Counted from the stretch's first letter, positions 8,561 through 17,491 are shown. The stretch is 64,000 nt of DNA from DASXRA01 sp036502575 (GCA_036502575.1 DASXYL010000002.1:6291-70290), one strand, 5' to 3'. The notes: generated from the sequence alone by a model not told the origin. Program-made: numbers and translations.

Positions 8561-10929
8561 CCGATCGTGACGCTCTGCCCGGGACGCAGGGCGACCGTGT
8601 GCGTCTGCGAGCCGATCTTGACGGTGGTGCGGCGGCCGCCGACGCTGTGCACCCGCGCCGACGTGACGCGTCCCCGCCGCCACGTCAGATCGACCACGAA
8701 CCCGCCACGCGCGCCGATGCCGGTGACCGAGCCGGAGTCCGACCACGCCGCGGGCAGCGCGGGCAACAGCTCGATCAGGCCCACCTTCGAGTACAGCAGC
8801 ATCTCGACCATCGCCGAGGGCGTCCCGAAGTTGGCGTCGATCTGGAAGATGCTGCTGTACTGGTCGAAGCTGTAGATGTCGAGGAGGTTCGCCGACGTGC
8901 CGTTGCTGTTCTGGATGGACGGCTTGAGGTTCGTCACGATCAAGTCGTACGCCTTCTCCGCGTCCTTCAATCGGGCCCAGCAGATCGCCCGCCAGGCGCA
9001 GGCCCAGCCGTAGCTGGACATGCCCCGCGCGGTGAGCAGCGCCGTGGCGGCGTCCAGCAGCCACTTCGGGCTGTCCTCCACCGTGATCCGGTCGCCGGGG
9101 AACAGCCCGAACAGCGGTGAGAGGTGGCGATGCGTCGTCTCACCGAGGTTGTCGGGCGTCATCCACTCCTCGAGCCAGCCGGTCGTCGGGCTCACCTTCG
9201 GCAGGTACAGCTTGTCGCGCAGCCCGGCGATGGTGCGTCCGTAGCCGCGATCGCGGCCCAGCAGCTCGGTGGCCTGCTCGTAGTGCCCGAACAGATCCCA
9301 GACCGCCTCCTGCGCGTAGGTGATGCCCTTCGCGTTCGTCGGTCCCTGCTCGGGTGACCAGTCGCTGTCGTCGATGAGCACCTCGTGCCCGTCGACGGTC
9401 GTGGTCAGCAGCCGGGCTTCCCAGAACTCGCAGGCGCCCTTGATGAGCGGGTAGATGCGTTCGAGGTAGTGCTTGTCCTGGCCGTATTCGTAGTGCTCCC
9501 ACAGCGAGTTGGCGATCCAGGCGTTGCCGGCCGGGTGCCACCACCAACCGTTGCCGCCGTAGACGTTCGTCGAGATGGCGAGCGTCCAACCGGCGAGCTT
9601 GCCCGAGGAGTTGCGGAAGCCGTTGCGCGGATCCATGAACCAGCGGTCGGTCAGCGTCTTCCAGGACGGCAGCTGATCGAGGCAGTACTCGGTGAACGCG
9701 TCGAAGCACTGCGCGAGGCCGGCCCGATCGGAGAGCCAGTAGTTCATCTGGACGTTGATGTCGGTGTGGTAGTCGCCCATCCACGCCGGATCGTTGCCGT
9801 CCAGCCACGGCCCCTGCAGGCCCATCGGCAGGTGGCCCCGCGATCCGCAGATCATCAGGTACCGGCCGAACTGTAGGTAGCTGGCCTCGAGCTCGGGGTC
9901 CGGGGTGTCGCTCGTCGCGCGGGTGTTCAGCCGGGCCCACGTGTCGAGCTGGCGTTGCGCGGTGCTCGAGGACCCGAACGACACGCTGAACTGCTCGAAC
10001 AGCCCGCGGTAGTCGGCGACGTGGGTGTGCAGGAGTCCGACGCCGGGCGTGCCGACCGCGCCGGCGGCCTTGCGGCGGGCGAGGGCGAGGGTGTCCAGGC
10101 CCGGATCCTGGTACCCGGTCGTGACGTCGGGACGGTAGTTGGTGCCGCCGCTGACGACGACGGTCAGCTCGGCGCAGTCGGTGAACGAGAGACCGGTGTT
10201 CGTGGCGCCGACCTTTCCGCGCGGCGTTGCGGCCGTCAGCACGGCGGCGTAGTTGAGCCCGTTGTCGAACGCGCCCTTGAACGAGACGGCGGGACGGCCG
10301 GAGTCGGCGGCGGTGGACTCGCCGTGCCGGCCGGTGAGGGACACCGTGCCGCTGATGGTGCCGGGCCCTTCGCGGGTCAGCCGGACGATCACCACGTCAT
10401 CGGGCTCGCTGGCGAAGACCTCGCGCCGGTAGGAAGTGCCGTCCTTGCGGTAGGTGGTTGTGACCAAGCCGTTGGTGAGGTCCAGGGTGCGGCGGTAGTC
10501 GGTCACCGTGCCGATCGCGTGGTCGGGGACGTCGATCGCGACGTCGGCGAGCAGCGTGAAGCTGCCGAAGTCCGTGGCGGCGTAGGGGAATTGCCCGTCG
10601 CTGCCCAGGCTGTCGTTCAGGCCCCCCGTCCACATCGTGGAGTCGGCGACCAGCAGCAGGTCGTGCGCGGGGTCACCGCCGACCATCGCCCCGAGCCGGC
10701 CGTTGCCGACCGGTAGCGCCGTCTGGATCATCACGTTCGGGTCGGCCGGTTGGGGGTACCAGAGCGCGAGGGTCGACGCGGCCAGGGGCGAGGCGCCCGG
10801 ACGCGTGGGCGCCGGGCTCTCGGCGAAGGCCGGCAGCGAGCCGAGCGCGATCGCGCCGAGGACGCCGCCGGTGCCGGCGAGAAAGCCCCGTCGGCCGAGC
10901 TGGCTGGTGCGGGTCCGTTCGTGCTGCAT
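8557..10929 (-). CDS. Tat-exported GH95 alpha-L-fucosidase (or related 1,2-alpha-fucosidase/galactosidase)
   Basis: A 790-aa secreted glycosidase. A twin-arginine signal (RRGFLAGTG, Arg13-Arg14) and a hydrophobic stretch ending in LPAFAES precede the enzyme. The GH95 N-terminal signature LWYPQPADPNVMIQTALPVGNGRLGAMVGGD is clear. The barrel region follows (ASYLQFGRYLMICGSRGHLPMGLQGPWLDGNDPAWMGDYHTDINVQMNYW shortened here to its ends) and a beta-rich C-terminus ends the protein. ATG 10929 has an AGGTGGAG ribosome site 5 nt upstream. It probably removes terminal fucose, for example from plant xyloglucan or glycans, complementing the GH27 enzyme at 44394-46259. Confidence 0.88.
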   Translation of the reverse strand: MQHERTRTSQLGRRGFLAGTGGVLGAIALGSLPAFAESPAPTRPGASPLAASTLALWYPQPADPNVMIQTALPVGNGRLGAMVGGDPAHDLLLVADSTMWTGGLNDSLGSDGQFPYAATDFGSFTLLADVAIDVPDHAIGTVTDYRRTLDLTNGLVTTTYRKDGTSYRREVFASEPDDVVIVRLTREGPGTISGTVSLTGRHGESTAADSGRPAVSFKGAFDNGLNYAAVLTAATPRGKVGATNTGLSFTDCAELTVVVSGGTNYRPDVTTGYQDPGLDTLALARRKAAGAVGTPGVGLLHTHVADYRGLFEQFSVSFGSSSTAQRQLDTWARLNTRATSDTPDPELEASYLQFGRYLMICGSRGHLPMGLQGPWLDGNDPAWMGDYHTDINVQMNYWLSDRAGLAQCFDAFTEYCLDQLPSWKTLTDRWFMDPRNGFRNSSGKLAGWTLAISTNVYGGNGWWWHPAGNAWIANSLWEHYEYGQDKHYLERIYPLIKGACEFWEARLLTTTVDGHEVLIDDSDWSPEQGPTNAKGITYAQEAVWDLFGHYEQATELLGRDRGYGRTIAGLRDKLYLPKVSPTTGWLEEWMTPDNLGETTHRHLSPLFGLFPGDRITVEDSPKWLLDAATALLTARGMSSYGWACAWRAICWARLKDAEKAYDLIVTNLKPSIQNSNGTSANLLDIYSFDQYSSIFQIDANFGTPSAMVEMLLYSKVGLIELLPALPAAWSDSGSVTGIGARGGFVVDLTWRRGRVTSARVHSVGGRRTTVKIGSQTHTVALRPGQSVTIG

Positions 10930-11184
10930 TGCTCCACCTCTACGTTCGCTGGGGGTTCGGACGTCGGACGTGCTCGCCGCGGGCAATCTCCCCCTTTGAT
11001 CCGACGTCTCTGCGGCGGGCACTGCTGGCTTCGGGCGCCTTCGCTGGGCTCACGGCCGTGTTACGCCCAGCTCATCGGATGTTTTCCTACGTGAAATAAT
11101 TCCCGGTCGTCAAGCCCCCACCGGCGCGTCGCCCGGATACTTAGGTCGACACCGTGTCGCTGCGTGATCGGGCAGACTGGCGAG

Positions 11185-12459
11185 GTGACCTCGGCTCCCG
11201 GACCCTGGTCGGCGCCGCGCGCCGACGGCCCCGTGCACGCCCGCGTCGAGATCCCCGGCTCGAAGTCACTCACAAATCGGGCACTGGTGCTGGCCGCCCT
11301 GGCCGACGGCGAGTCGCGCATCGAGCACCCGTTGCGCGCCCGCGACACCGACCTCATGATCAACGCCCTGCGCACCCTGGGGGTCGGCATCGAGGATCGC
11401 GATCCGATCTGGACGGTCACCCCCGGGGCCCTCAACGGCGGCGTCATCGACACCGGACTGGCCGGCACGGTGATGCGCTTCGTACCGCCGATCGCGGCCC
11501 TGGGCGACGCCGCTGTCACGTTCGACGGCGACGATCGCGCCCGTGACCGTCCTATGTGGACCCTCATCGAGGCACTGCGCCAGGTCGGCGTGGTCATTGA
11601 CGATGCGGGGCGCGGCCGGCTGCCGTTCACGGTGCGCGGCTCCGGCTCGGTCGCCGGCGGCAAGGTCGAGATCGACGCCTCGGTGTCGTCGCAGTTCGTC
11701 TCCGCCCTGCTGCTCGCCGGAGCCCGGTACGAGAAGGGCATCGAGGTCGTGCACGCCGGCGAGCGGGGCGTCGTGTCGGCGCCGCACATCGAGATGACCA
11801 TCGACATGTTGCGCCGCGTGGGCGTCGAGGTGACGCAGCCGGCGCCGACGGTCTGGTTGGTCGCGCCGGGCAGGATCGCCGCGCACGACACGGTCATCGA
11901 GCCGGATCTCTCCAACGCGGCCCCGTTTCTCGCCGCGGCGCTGGTCACCGGCGGTGAGGTCACCGTCCCGGGTTGGCCGACCACGACGACCCAGCCCGGC
12001 GACACCCTTCGTGACCTGTTGTCCCGGTTGGGCGGCACGGTGACCCTCGTCGAGGGTGAGCTGACCGTGCGGGGTACCGGCACGATCGCCGCGCTGGACG
12101 CCGACCTGCGCGACGTCACCGAGCTGGTCACGGTGGTGGCCGCCCTGGCCGCGCTGGCCGATGGGCCGTCGACGCTCACGGGCCTGGCCCACATGCGCGG
12201 TCACGAGACCGATCGGCTCACGGCGCTGCGGACCGAGATCACCCGGCTGGGCGGTGCGGTCACCCAGACCGCCGACGCGCTGCACATCACGCCGCAACCG
12301 CTGCACGGCGGCGTCTGGCGCGCCTACGCCGATCATCGGATGGCCACCGCCGGGGCCGTGCTGGGCCTGGCCGTCGACGGCGTGCAGGTGGACGACATCG
12401 ACACCACGAGCAAGACGCTGCCGGACTTCCCCGGTATGTGGTCACGGATGCTCGACTAG
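11185..12459 (+). CDS. aroA: 3-phosphoshikimate 1-carboxyvinyltransferase (EPSP synthase)
   Basis: A 424-aa shikimate-pathway enzyme that joins PEP and shikimate-3-phosphate. Diagnostic blocks are present: IPGSKSLTNRALVLAALADGES at the N-terminus, GLAGTVMRFVPPIAAL for PEP binding, RDRPMWTLIEALRQVGV, and the closing DHRMATAGAVLGL with TSKTLPDFPGMW. GTG 11185 is preferred; GTG 11164 would add seven residues. The TAG stop lies inside the first CTAG of the structured repeat at 12456-12623, which separates aroA from rsgA, its usual actinobacterial operon partner. Confidence 0.93.
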   Translation: MTSAPGPWSAPRADGPVHARVEIPGSKSLTNRALVLAALADGESRIEHPLRARDTDLMINALRTLGVGIEDRDPIWTVTPGALNGGVIDTGLAGTVMRFVPPIAALGDAAVTFDGDDRARDRPMWTLIEALRQVGVVIDDAGRGRLPFTVRGSGSVAGGKVEIDASVSSQFVSALLLAGARYEKGIEVVHAGERGVVSAPHIEMTIDMLRRVGVEVTQPAPTVWLVAPGRIAAHDTVIEPDLSNAAPFLAAALVTGGEVTVPGWPTTTTQPGDTLRDLLSRLGGTVTLVEGELTVRGTGTIAALDADLRDVTELVTVVAALAALADGPSTLTGLAHMRGHETDRLTALRTEITRLGGAVTQTADALHITPQPLHGGVWRAYADHRMATAGAVLGLAVDGVQVDDIDTTSKTLPDFPGMWSRMLD

Positions 12460-12623
12460 TGGTCTATCTGCGATATGCGGCGGTGGATGTGGTGATCCAG
12501 GGGTTGGCGCGCAAGGCGGAGGAGGAGGCCATACCGCTGTTGTATGGACGACGACGACAACGCAGCGAGCCGACGCCTGGGCGCCACAGGCGCCGCCAGG
12601 TCATATCGCAGACAGACCACTAG
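12456..12623. repeat. CTAG-bounded structured element, copy A (long form)
   Basis: A 168-bp element between aroA and rsgA. The outer arms 12456-12477 and 12602-12623 pair over 22 bp with one mismatch (a G-U wobble if transcribed from the minus strand). An inner helix pairs CCAGGGGTTGGC (12497-12508) with GCCGACGCCTGG (12569-12580), with one G-G mismatch and one wobble. The core 12511-12565 is 54/56 identical to copy B at 37676-37731 and includes the hairpin CCATAC-CGCTGTT-GTATGG. Both ends are CTAG, and the first supplies the aroA stop. No coding potential is evident. Confidence 0.85.
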
Positions 12624-12626
12624 CCC

Positions 12627-13619
12627 GTGGCCCGCGACGTCAGCCGTCTCGACGAGGACGACGTCCGCGTGCGCCCCGGACGGGGCACGCGGCCACGGTC
12701 CAAGCAGCGCCCCGGCCACGTCGACGCCGCCGAGGGCCTGGTGCTGACCGTCGACCGCGGCCGGTACACGGTGCTGATCGGCGACGTCGCGGTGACGGCG
12801 ATGCGCGCTCGCGAGCTGGGCCGTAAGGGCATCGCGGTCGGCGACCGGGTCGATGTCGTCGGCGACCTCTCCGGCCGGACGGACACTCTCGCGCGCATCG
12901 TCCGGCTGCACGAGCGACAGACCGTACTGCGGCGTACGGCCGACGACAACGACCCGCTCGAACGGGTGATCGTCGCCAACGCCGACCAGATGGTGATCGT
13001 CTCGTCGCTGGCCGACCCCCCTCCCCGGTACGGCCTGATCGACCGTTGCCTGGTGGCCTGCCTCACCGCCGGGATGGAGCCGCTGCTGTGCCTGACCAAG
13101 TCCGACCTGGCCCCGCCGGACGAGACTCTGACCCGCTACGAGCAGCTCAGCGTGCCGGCCGTGGTGACCCACCAGGGCGGCTCGCTCGACGCCTTGCTGT
13201 CGCGGCTGCGCGGTCAGATCTCGGTGTTCGTCGGGCATTCCGGCGTCGGCAAGTCGACGCTGATCAACGCGCTCGTGCCGGACGCCCAGCGCGCCGTCGG
13301 CGTGGTGAGCGGTGTGGGCAAGGGTCAGCACACGTCGAGCTCGGCGATCGCGTTACCGCTGCCGGACGGTGACGGGTGGGTGATCGACACCCCCGGCGTG
13401 CGCTCGTTCGGGCTCGCGCACGTGAGCGCCGACGACCTGCTGTGGGCGTTCCCCGATCTCGAGGACGGCGCCACGCAATGCCCACCGGGCTGCGAGCACC
13501 TGTCCGCGGCGGCCGGCTGCAAGCTCGACGCCTGGATCGCTGAGGGCCACTCGACGTCCGAACGACTCGACGCGTTCCGGCGACTGCTCGCCAGTAGATC
13601 GGTTGCTGATCCGGGTTAG
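12627..13619 (+). CDS. rsgA: Ribosome small-subunit-dependent GTPase A
   Basis: A 330-aa circularly permuted GTPase that aids late 30S maturation. An OB-fold domain (residues about 30-100) precedes the GTPase domain. Its motifs appear in permuted order: the G4-like LTKSDL comes before the P-loop GHSGVGKSTLINAL and the G3-type IDTPGVRSFGL. A C-terminal zinc knuckle supplies CPPGCEHLSAAAGCKL. GTG 12627 lies only 3 nt beyond the structured repeat and has no visible Shine-Dalgarno sequence. Without the repeat it would sit 3 nt after the aroA stop and be translationally coupled. Confidence 0.93.
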   Translation: MARDVSRLDEDDVRVRPGRGTRPRSKQRPGHVDAAEGLVLTVDRGRYTVLIGDVAVTAMRARELGRKGIAVGDRVDVVGDLSGRTDTLARIVRLHERQTVLRRTADDNDPLERVIVANADQMVIVSSLADPPPRYGLIDRCLVACLTAGMEPLLCLTKSDLAPPDETLTRYEQLSVPAVVTHQGGSLDALLSRLRGQISVFVGHSGVGKSTLINALVPDAQRAVGVVSGVGKGQHTSSSAIALPLPDGDGWVIDTPGVRSFGLAHVSADDLLWAFPDLEDGATQCPPGCEHLSAAAGCKLDAWIAEGHSTSERLDAFRRLLASRSVADPG

Positions 13620-13628
13620 CGTTTGAGG

Positions 13629-14474
13629 GTGCGCCTCACCCGTATCTACCGGTATCCGATCAAGTCGTGCCGGCGTATCGAGCTGGAGCAGGCCGAGGTC
13701 GAGCCTTGGGGTCTCGCCGGCGATCGGCGCTGGATGGTGGTCGATGCGGAAGGCTCGCTCGTCACCGCCCGTGAGCATCCCCGCCTGCTGCTGGCCAGCG
13801 TGCAGCCGAACGACGGCAGCCTGACGTTGAGTGGGCCTGGGCTTCCCACGATCTCGGTCAAAGAGCCCGACGGCGATCTCGCTCCGGTGCGCGTCTGGAA
13901 GAGCCACCTGGATGCCGCCCTCGCGGCCCCGGACGCCCACGCCTGGTTCAGCGAGCTGCTCGGCTTCCCGGTCCGGCTGGTGTACCTCGACGACCCGACC
14001 CGGCGCCCGACCAACCCCGCCTTCAGCCACCCGGGCGATCGGGTGTCCTTCGCCGACGGATACCCCCTGCTGCTCGCAGCCGAGGAGTCGCTGACCTCGC
14101 TCAATGACTGGATCGCCGAGGGGCCACGATCCGACGAGGGACCGTTGCCCATTACCCGGTTCCGCCCGAACGTCGTGGTACGCGGCGCGCCGGCCTGGGC
14201 CGAGGACGGCTGGCGGCGCCTGCGCATCGGCGACGTGACGTTTCGCGCCGTCAAGGGCTGCGACCGCTGCGTGCTGACGATGATCGATCCGGAGACGCTG
14301 GTGAAAACGAAGGAGCCGATCGCGACGCTCTCCCGGTACCGGCGTTGGGACGGCGCGACCTGGTTCGGGATGAACCTCATCCCGGACGGTTTTGCCGCGG
14401 GTGCCACCCTGAACGTCGGCGACCCGGTCGAGATCATCGAAGAAGTCGATGCCTCCGACGGCCCACCCCGCTGA
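13629..14474 (+). CDS. MOSC domain-containing protein (YcbX-like)
   Basis: A 281-aa protein with an N-terminal MOSC beta-barrel (LTRIYRYPIKSCRRIELEQAEVEPWGLAGDRRWMVVD) and a C-terminal MOSC domain. The latter holds the conserved cysteine of the family in VKGCDRCVLTMIDPETL. Such proteins bind sulfur or the molybdenum cofactor and reduce N-hydroxylated compounds in some bacteria. GTG 13629 is preferred over the TTG two codons upstream. It follows rsgA within 10 bp and may be cotranscribed. Confidence 0.88.
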   Translation: MRLTRIYRYPIKSCRRIELEQAEVEPWGLAGDRRWMVVDAEGSLVTAREHPRLLLASVQPNDGSLTLSGPGLPTISVKEPDGDLAPVRVWKSHLDAALAAPDAHAWFSELLGFPVRLVYLDDPTRRPTNPAFSHPGDRVSFADGYPLLLAAEESLTSLNDWIAEGPRSDEGPLPITRFRPNVVVRGAPAWAEDGWRRLRIGDVTFRAVKGCDRCVLTMIDPETLVKTKEPIATLSRYRRWDGATWFGMNLIPDGFAAGATLNVGDPVEIIEEVDASDGPPR

Positions 14475-14484
14475 CCGAGCGACG

Positions 14485-15009
14485 TCAGAAGCGGAAGCGG
14501 GTCAGGCCGCCCGGCTCCGCCGACAGGACAACGGTCGCCGAACGGGGCTCGATGCGATACACGTTCCACGGCGGCGGCCCTTGCGACGGCGCGTTGAACG
14601 GGGCCGTGATGCCCGACCCGCTCTCGTCGGGCTCGGCCGGCCAACCCTGGTCCGCCCACGCCTTCGCAATGCGCGCCAGTGCGCCCGGCTCGGTCACCCG
14701 CGCCGCGTCACCGTCGATCACGACGTCCGCGTCGCGAATCGACACCGCGACCGAACACCGCGGATCCCTTGCGACGTTGCGCCCCTTGCGCGTGCCTGCG
14801 CCCGTCTGGAACCAGAACGTGCCGTCCACCCAGAGGGCCCCGACCGCGGTCACGTGCGGGCTGCCGTCCTCGTTGAGGGTGGACAGCCACGTCGTGCGGG
14901 AGTTCGGCGCGTCTGAGGCCGGCGCCGACCGCGCATCGAGCTTCTCGACAACGGCGGCCCAATCCACCGGCGGCAGCCCATCCGCCTTGCCCAGATTGAT
15001 GGTCTCCAT
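14485..15009 (-). CDS. Pyridoxamine 5'-phosphate oxidase-like FMN/F420-binding split-barrel protein
   Basis: A 174-aa split beta-barrel flavin- or F420-binding protein. The fold is signalled by RTTWLSTLNEDGSPHVTAVGALWVDGTFWFQTG, then RKGRNVARDPRCSVAVSIRDADVVIDGDAARVTE. The C-terminus PPPWNVYRIEPRSATVVL is typical of actinobacterial family members. The reaction and cofactor cannot be settled by eye. It is convergent with the MOSC gene 10 bp away. Confidence 0.82.
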   Translation of the reverse strand: METINLGKADGLPPVDWAAVVEKLDARSAPASDAPNSRTTWLSTLNEDGSPHVTAVGALWVDGTFWFQTGAGTRKGRNVARDPRCSVAVSIRDADVVIDGDAARVTEPGALARIAKAWADQGWPAEPDESGSGITAPFNAPSQGPPPWNVYRIEPRSATVVLSAEPGGLTRFRF

Positions 15010-15133
15010 TTCCCGACCGTACCCGCTGGATCCGATCAGGAATCGAGAAGCACCACCGGGGGGTCCGGCCTAGCCTTCCCACCGTAGGCCGACATCAGAC
15101 CGAGGTCCGCCCGTCGAGAAGGGAATCCTGAGA

Positions 15134-15583
15134 ATGCCCGCGAAGAATGCCAAGACCGAGTCCGACACCTTCAGCGCCGAGGAGCGGGCCGCGATGAAGG
15201 AGCGTGCCGCCGAGCTGCGCGCCGAAGGCAAGAAGGGGGCCAAGAAGGCCGAGGGCCTGCAGGCGGTCCTCGACCGGATCGCGCAGATGGCACCCGAGGA
15301 CCGTGCGCTCGCCGAACGCGTGCACGTGACGGTGACTGCGGCCGCCCCGGAGTTGTCGCCGAAGACCTGGTACGGCATGCCCTCCTACGCGAACGCGGAC
15401 GGCAAGATCGTCGTCTTCTTCCAGGACGCGGGCAAGTTCAACTACCGCTACTCGACCCTGGGGTTCCAGGACGCGGCGAACCTCGACGACGGCGACATGT
15501 GGCCGGTGTCGTACGCGCTCAAGAAGTGGAGCCCCGTCGTGGAGAAGAAGGTCGCCCAGCTGGTGAAGGCCGCGATCTCCTGA
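15134..15583 (+). CDS. DUF1801-type (YdhG-like) protein
   Basis: A 149-aa protein with a charged lysine- and glutamate-rich N-terminus (about 45 residues). A DUF1801/YdhG-like domain follows, with APELSPKTWYGMPSYANADGKIVVFFQDAGKFNYRYSTLGF at its heart. The function is not established; the fold is often loosely named iron chaperone-like. An upstream GAAGGGAATCCTGAGA stretch offers a plausible ribosome site. Confidence 0.75.
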   Translation: MPAKNAKTESDTFSAEERAAMKERAAELRAEGKKGAKKAEGLQAVLDRIAQMAPEDRALAERVHVTVTAAAPELSPKTWYGMPSYANADGKIVVFFQDAGKFNYRYSTLGFQDAANLDDGDMWPVSYALKKWSPVVEKKVAQLVKAAIS

Positions 15584-15644
15584 CCTGAGTGGACACCCGG
15601 TATCCGTGCGACGATCTGGGCACAGACTCGATCGGGGAGCCGGC

Positions 15645-16295
15645 ATGCACAAGTTCGTGATCATGGGCATCCAGGGCAGCGGCAAGGGCACCCAGGCCAA
15701 GCTGCTCGCCGAGGACCTCAACCTCGAACACATCAGCGTCGGCGACATCTTCCGATGGAACGTCCAGCACCATACGAAGCTCGGCGCGCAGGTGCGGCGC
15801 ACCGTCGCCGCGGGACGGCTCGTCGGCGACGACGTGGTGGAGTCCGTCGTCCGCAAGCGGCTCGCCGATCACGACTGGAACTTCGGCTTCATCGTCGACG
15901 GCTTCCCTCGCAATGCCCGGCAGGCCGAGTTCTTCCTGGAGAGCTACGACATCGACGGCGTGATCAACCTCGAGCTGCCCGATGAGGAGGTGCAGCGCCG
16001 GGTGTTGGCCCGGCGGCTGTGCACCCAGTGCGGCCTGGACTACAACCTGATCGCCTACCGCCCGAAGGTCGAGGACGTCTGTGACGTGTGCGGTGGACGG
16101 CTGGCCACGCGGGAGGACGACAACCCCGAAGCGCTGGCGGTGCGCCTGGCCGAGTACCACGAGCAGACCAAGCCGCTGATCGAGATCTTCCAGCGCAAGG
16201 AGGTCGTGGCCAGCGTCGACGCGACGGCCCCGGTGCCCGACGTCCAGGCGGCGATCCGCACCCACTTCCACCTGCCGGAGATGCGCCCGCGATAG
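15645..16295 (+). CDS. Adenylate kinase (zinc-LID type)
   Basis: A 216-aa nucleoside monophosphate kinase. The P-loop GIQGSGKGTQAKLLAEDL is at the N-terminus, the NMP-binding region covers HISVGDIFRW and FIVDGFPRNARQAE, and the LID carries two CxxC pairs (CTQC and CDVC) that would hold zinc. It differs from canonical actinobacterial Adk (normally next to secY) in context and in starting MHKFVIMGIQGSG. It may therefore be an extra paralogue, so no symbol is given. ATG 15645 has GGGGAG upstream. The stop lies in palindrome copy 2. Confidence 0.85.
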   Translation: MHKFVIMGIQGSGKGTQAKLLAEDLNLEHISVGDIFRWNVQHHTKLGAQVRRTVAAGRLVGDDVVESVVRKRLADHDWNFGFIVDGFPRNARQAEFFLESYDIDGVINLELPDEEVQRRVLARRLCTQCGLDYNLIAYRPKVEDVCDVCGGRLATREDDNPEALAVRLAEYHEQTKPLIEIFQRKEVVASVDATAPVPDVQAAIRTHFHLPEMRPR

Positions 16296-16339
16296 TGGTT
16301 CGCTCGCCCCGCTATGTGGGGCTAGCGAACCACGATCGC
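16289..16339. terminator. Palindromic repeat, family 2, copy 2 (likely bidirectional terminator)
   Basis: Between the convergent adenylate kinase and aminotransferase genes, TGGTTCGCT (16296-16304) pairs with AGCGAACCA (16324-16332). An inner GCCCC pairs with GGGGC, and outer GCGAT (16289-16293) pairs with ATCGC (16335-16339). This is the reverse complement of copy 1 at 1745-1796 with small changes. The outermost pair is G-C here but C-G in copy 1. It overlaps both genes' stop codons. Confidence 0.7.
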
Positions 16340-17491
16340 CGAAGGCTGCTTCGCCAGCCACTCGCCGAGGATGTCGATGGCCGTGGCGATCTCGGTGGTG
16401 TCGCCGGCGAAGGACATCCGGATGAACTTGCCGCCGTCAACTGTGTCGAAGTCGATGCCGGGCGCGACCGCCACGCCCGTCTCGGACAGCAACCGCGCAC
16501 CGAACGCCAGCGAGTCCGACGTCCAGCGCGACACATCGGCGTAGATGTAGAACGCGCCGTCGGCGGGAGCCAGGCGATCGAGGCCGATCTCGGGCAGGCG
16601 CCGCAGCAGCAGATCGCGGTTGGCCCGGTAGCGAGCGACGTTCGCGTCGAGTTCGGCATAGGCGTCGAACGCGTGCACCGCCGCGTACTGGGCCAGGGTC
16701 GGCGGGCAGAGCGCGAAGTTGCTGGCCAACCGGTCGACCGAGTCGAGCAGCTCGGCGGGTAGGAGCAGCCAGCCCAGCCGCCATCCGGTCATCGAGAAGT
16801 ATTTCGAGAACGAGTTGACGACGATGGCGTTGCGGCTGGTCGCCCAGGCGCAGGACGGTTCGCCGCTGTAGGTGATGCCGTGGTAGATCTCGTCGCTGAT
16901 CAGCCGGACGCCGTTCGCGTCGCACCAGGTGGCGATCGCGGCGAGTTCGTCCGGGGTCACCATCGTCCCGGTGGGATTCGCCGGGCTCGCCACGACCAGG
17001 CCGGCCGGCCGTTCCGGCAGCGCCTCCAGGGCAGCGACGGTCGGCTGGAACCGCGTCTCCGGGCCACAGTGCAGCTCGACCACCCGGCACCCCAGGGCAG
17101 TGAGCACGTTGCGATAGGCGGGGTATCCGGGCCGGGCGAGCACCACGACGTCGCCCGGATCGAACGCGGCCAGGAACGCCAGCAGGAACCCGCCGGAGGA
17201 CCCGGTGGTGGCCACGACGTCGGCGCGCGACACGTCCAGACCGTAGGCGTGCTTGTAGTGCCCGGCGACGGCGTCGCGCAGTTCGGGGATGCCCAGCTGG
17301 GACGTGTACCCGATGCGGTCGGTGTCCAGTGCACGATGAGCGGCCGCCAGCACGGTCGACGGCGCGGGCGTGCCGGGCTGGCCGGCGTTGAGGAAGTACA
17401 CGGGTAGGCCGGCGTCGCGGCGGGCGAGCGCCGCCTCGAAGACGCGCATGGCGTAGAACGGCGGCACCTGGCCCCGCTCGGAGATGCTCAT
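16322..17491 (-). CDS. Class I/II pyridoxal-phosphate aminotransferase
   Basis: A 389-aa fold-type I aminotransferase. The PLP lysine is in VVNSFSKYFSMTGWRLGWLL, the cofactor Asp/Tyr segment is GVRLISDEIYHGITY, the substrate-binding Asn is in SPANPTGTM, and the carboxylate-binding Arg is in GKFIRMSFAG. Such enzymes act on aspartate, aromatic amino acids or alanine; specificity is open. Its ATG overlaps the stop of the upstream DUF2087 gene by 4 bp, so the two are cotranslated. The stop sits inside palindrome copy 2. Confidence 0.9.
   Translation of the reverse strand: MSISERGQVPPFYAMRVFEAALARRDAGLPVYFLNAGQPGTPAPSTVLAAAHRALDTDRIGYTSQLGIPELRDAVAGHYKHAYGLDVSRADVVATTGSSGGFLLAFLAAFDPGDVVVLARPGYPAYRNVLTALGCRVVELHCGPETRFQPTVAALEALPERPAGLVVASPANPTGTMVTPDELAAIATWCDANGVRLISDEIYHGITYSGEPSCAWATSRNAIVVNSFSKYFSMTGWRLGWLLLPAELLDSVDRLASNFALCPPTLAQYAAVHAFDAYAELDANVARYRANRDLLLRRLPEIGLDRLAPADGAFYIYADVSRWTSDSLAFGARLLSETGVAVAPGIDFDTVDGGKFIRMSFAGDTTEIATAIDILGEWLAKQPSAIVVR

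Noticed and set aside
9955..10716. Long frame opposite the GH95 gene
   Set aside because: No family features, and the opposite strand carries a clear glycosidase.
15645..16295. Calling this the main adk gene
   Set aside because: Adk is normally next to secY in actinomycetes, which is not seen here, so it may be an additional adenylate kinase; no symbol assigned.
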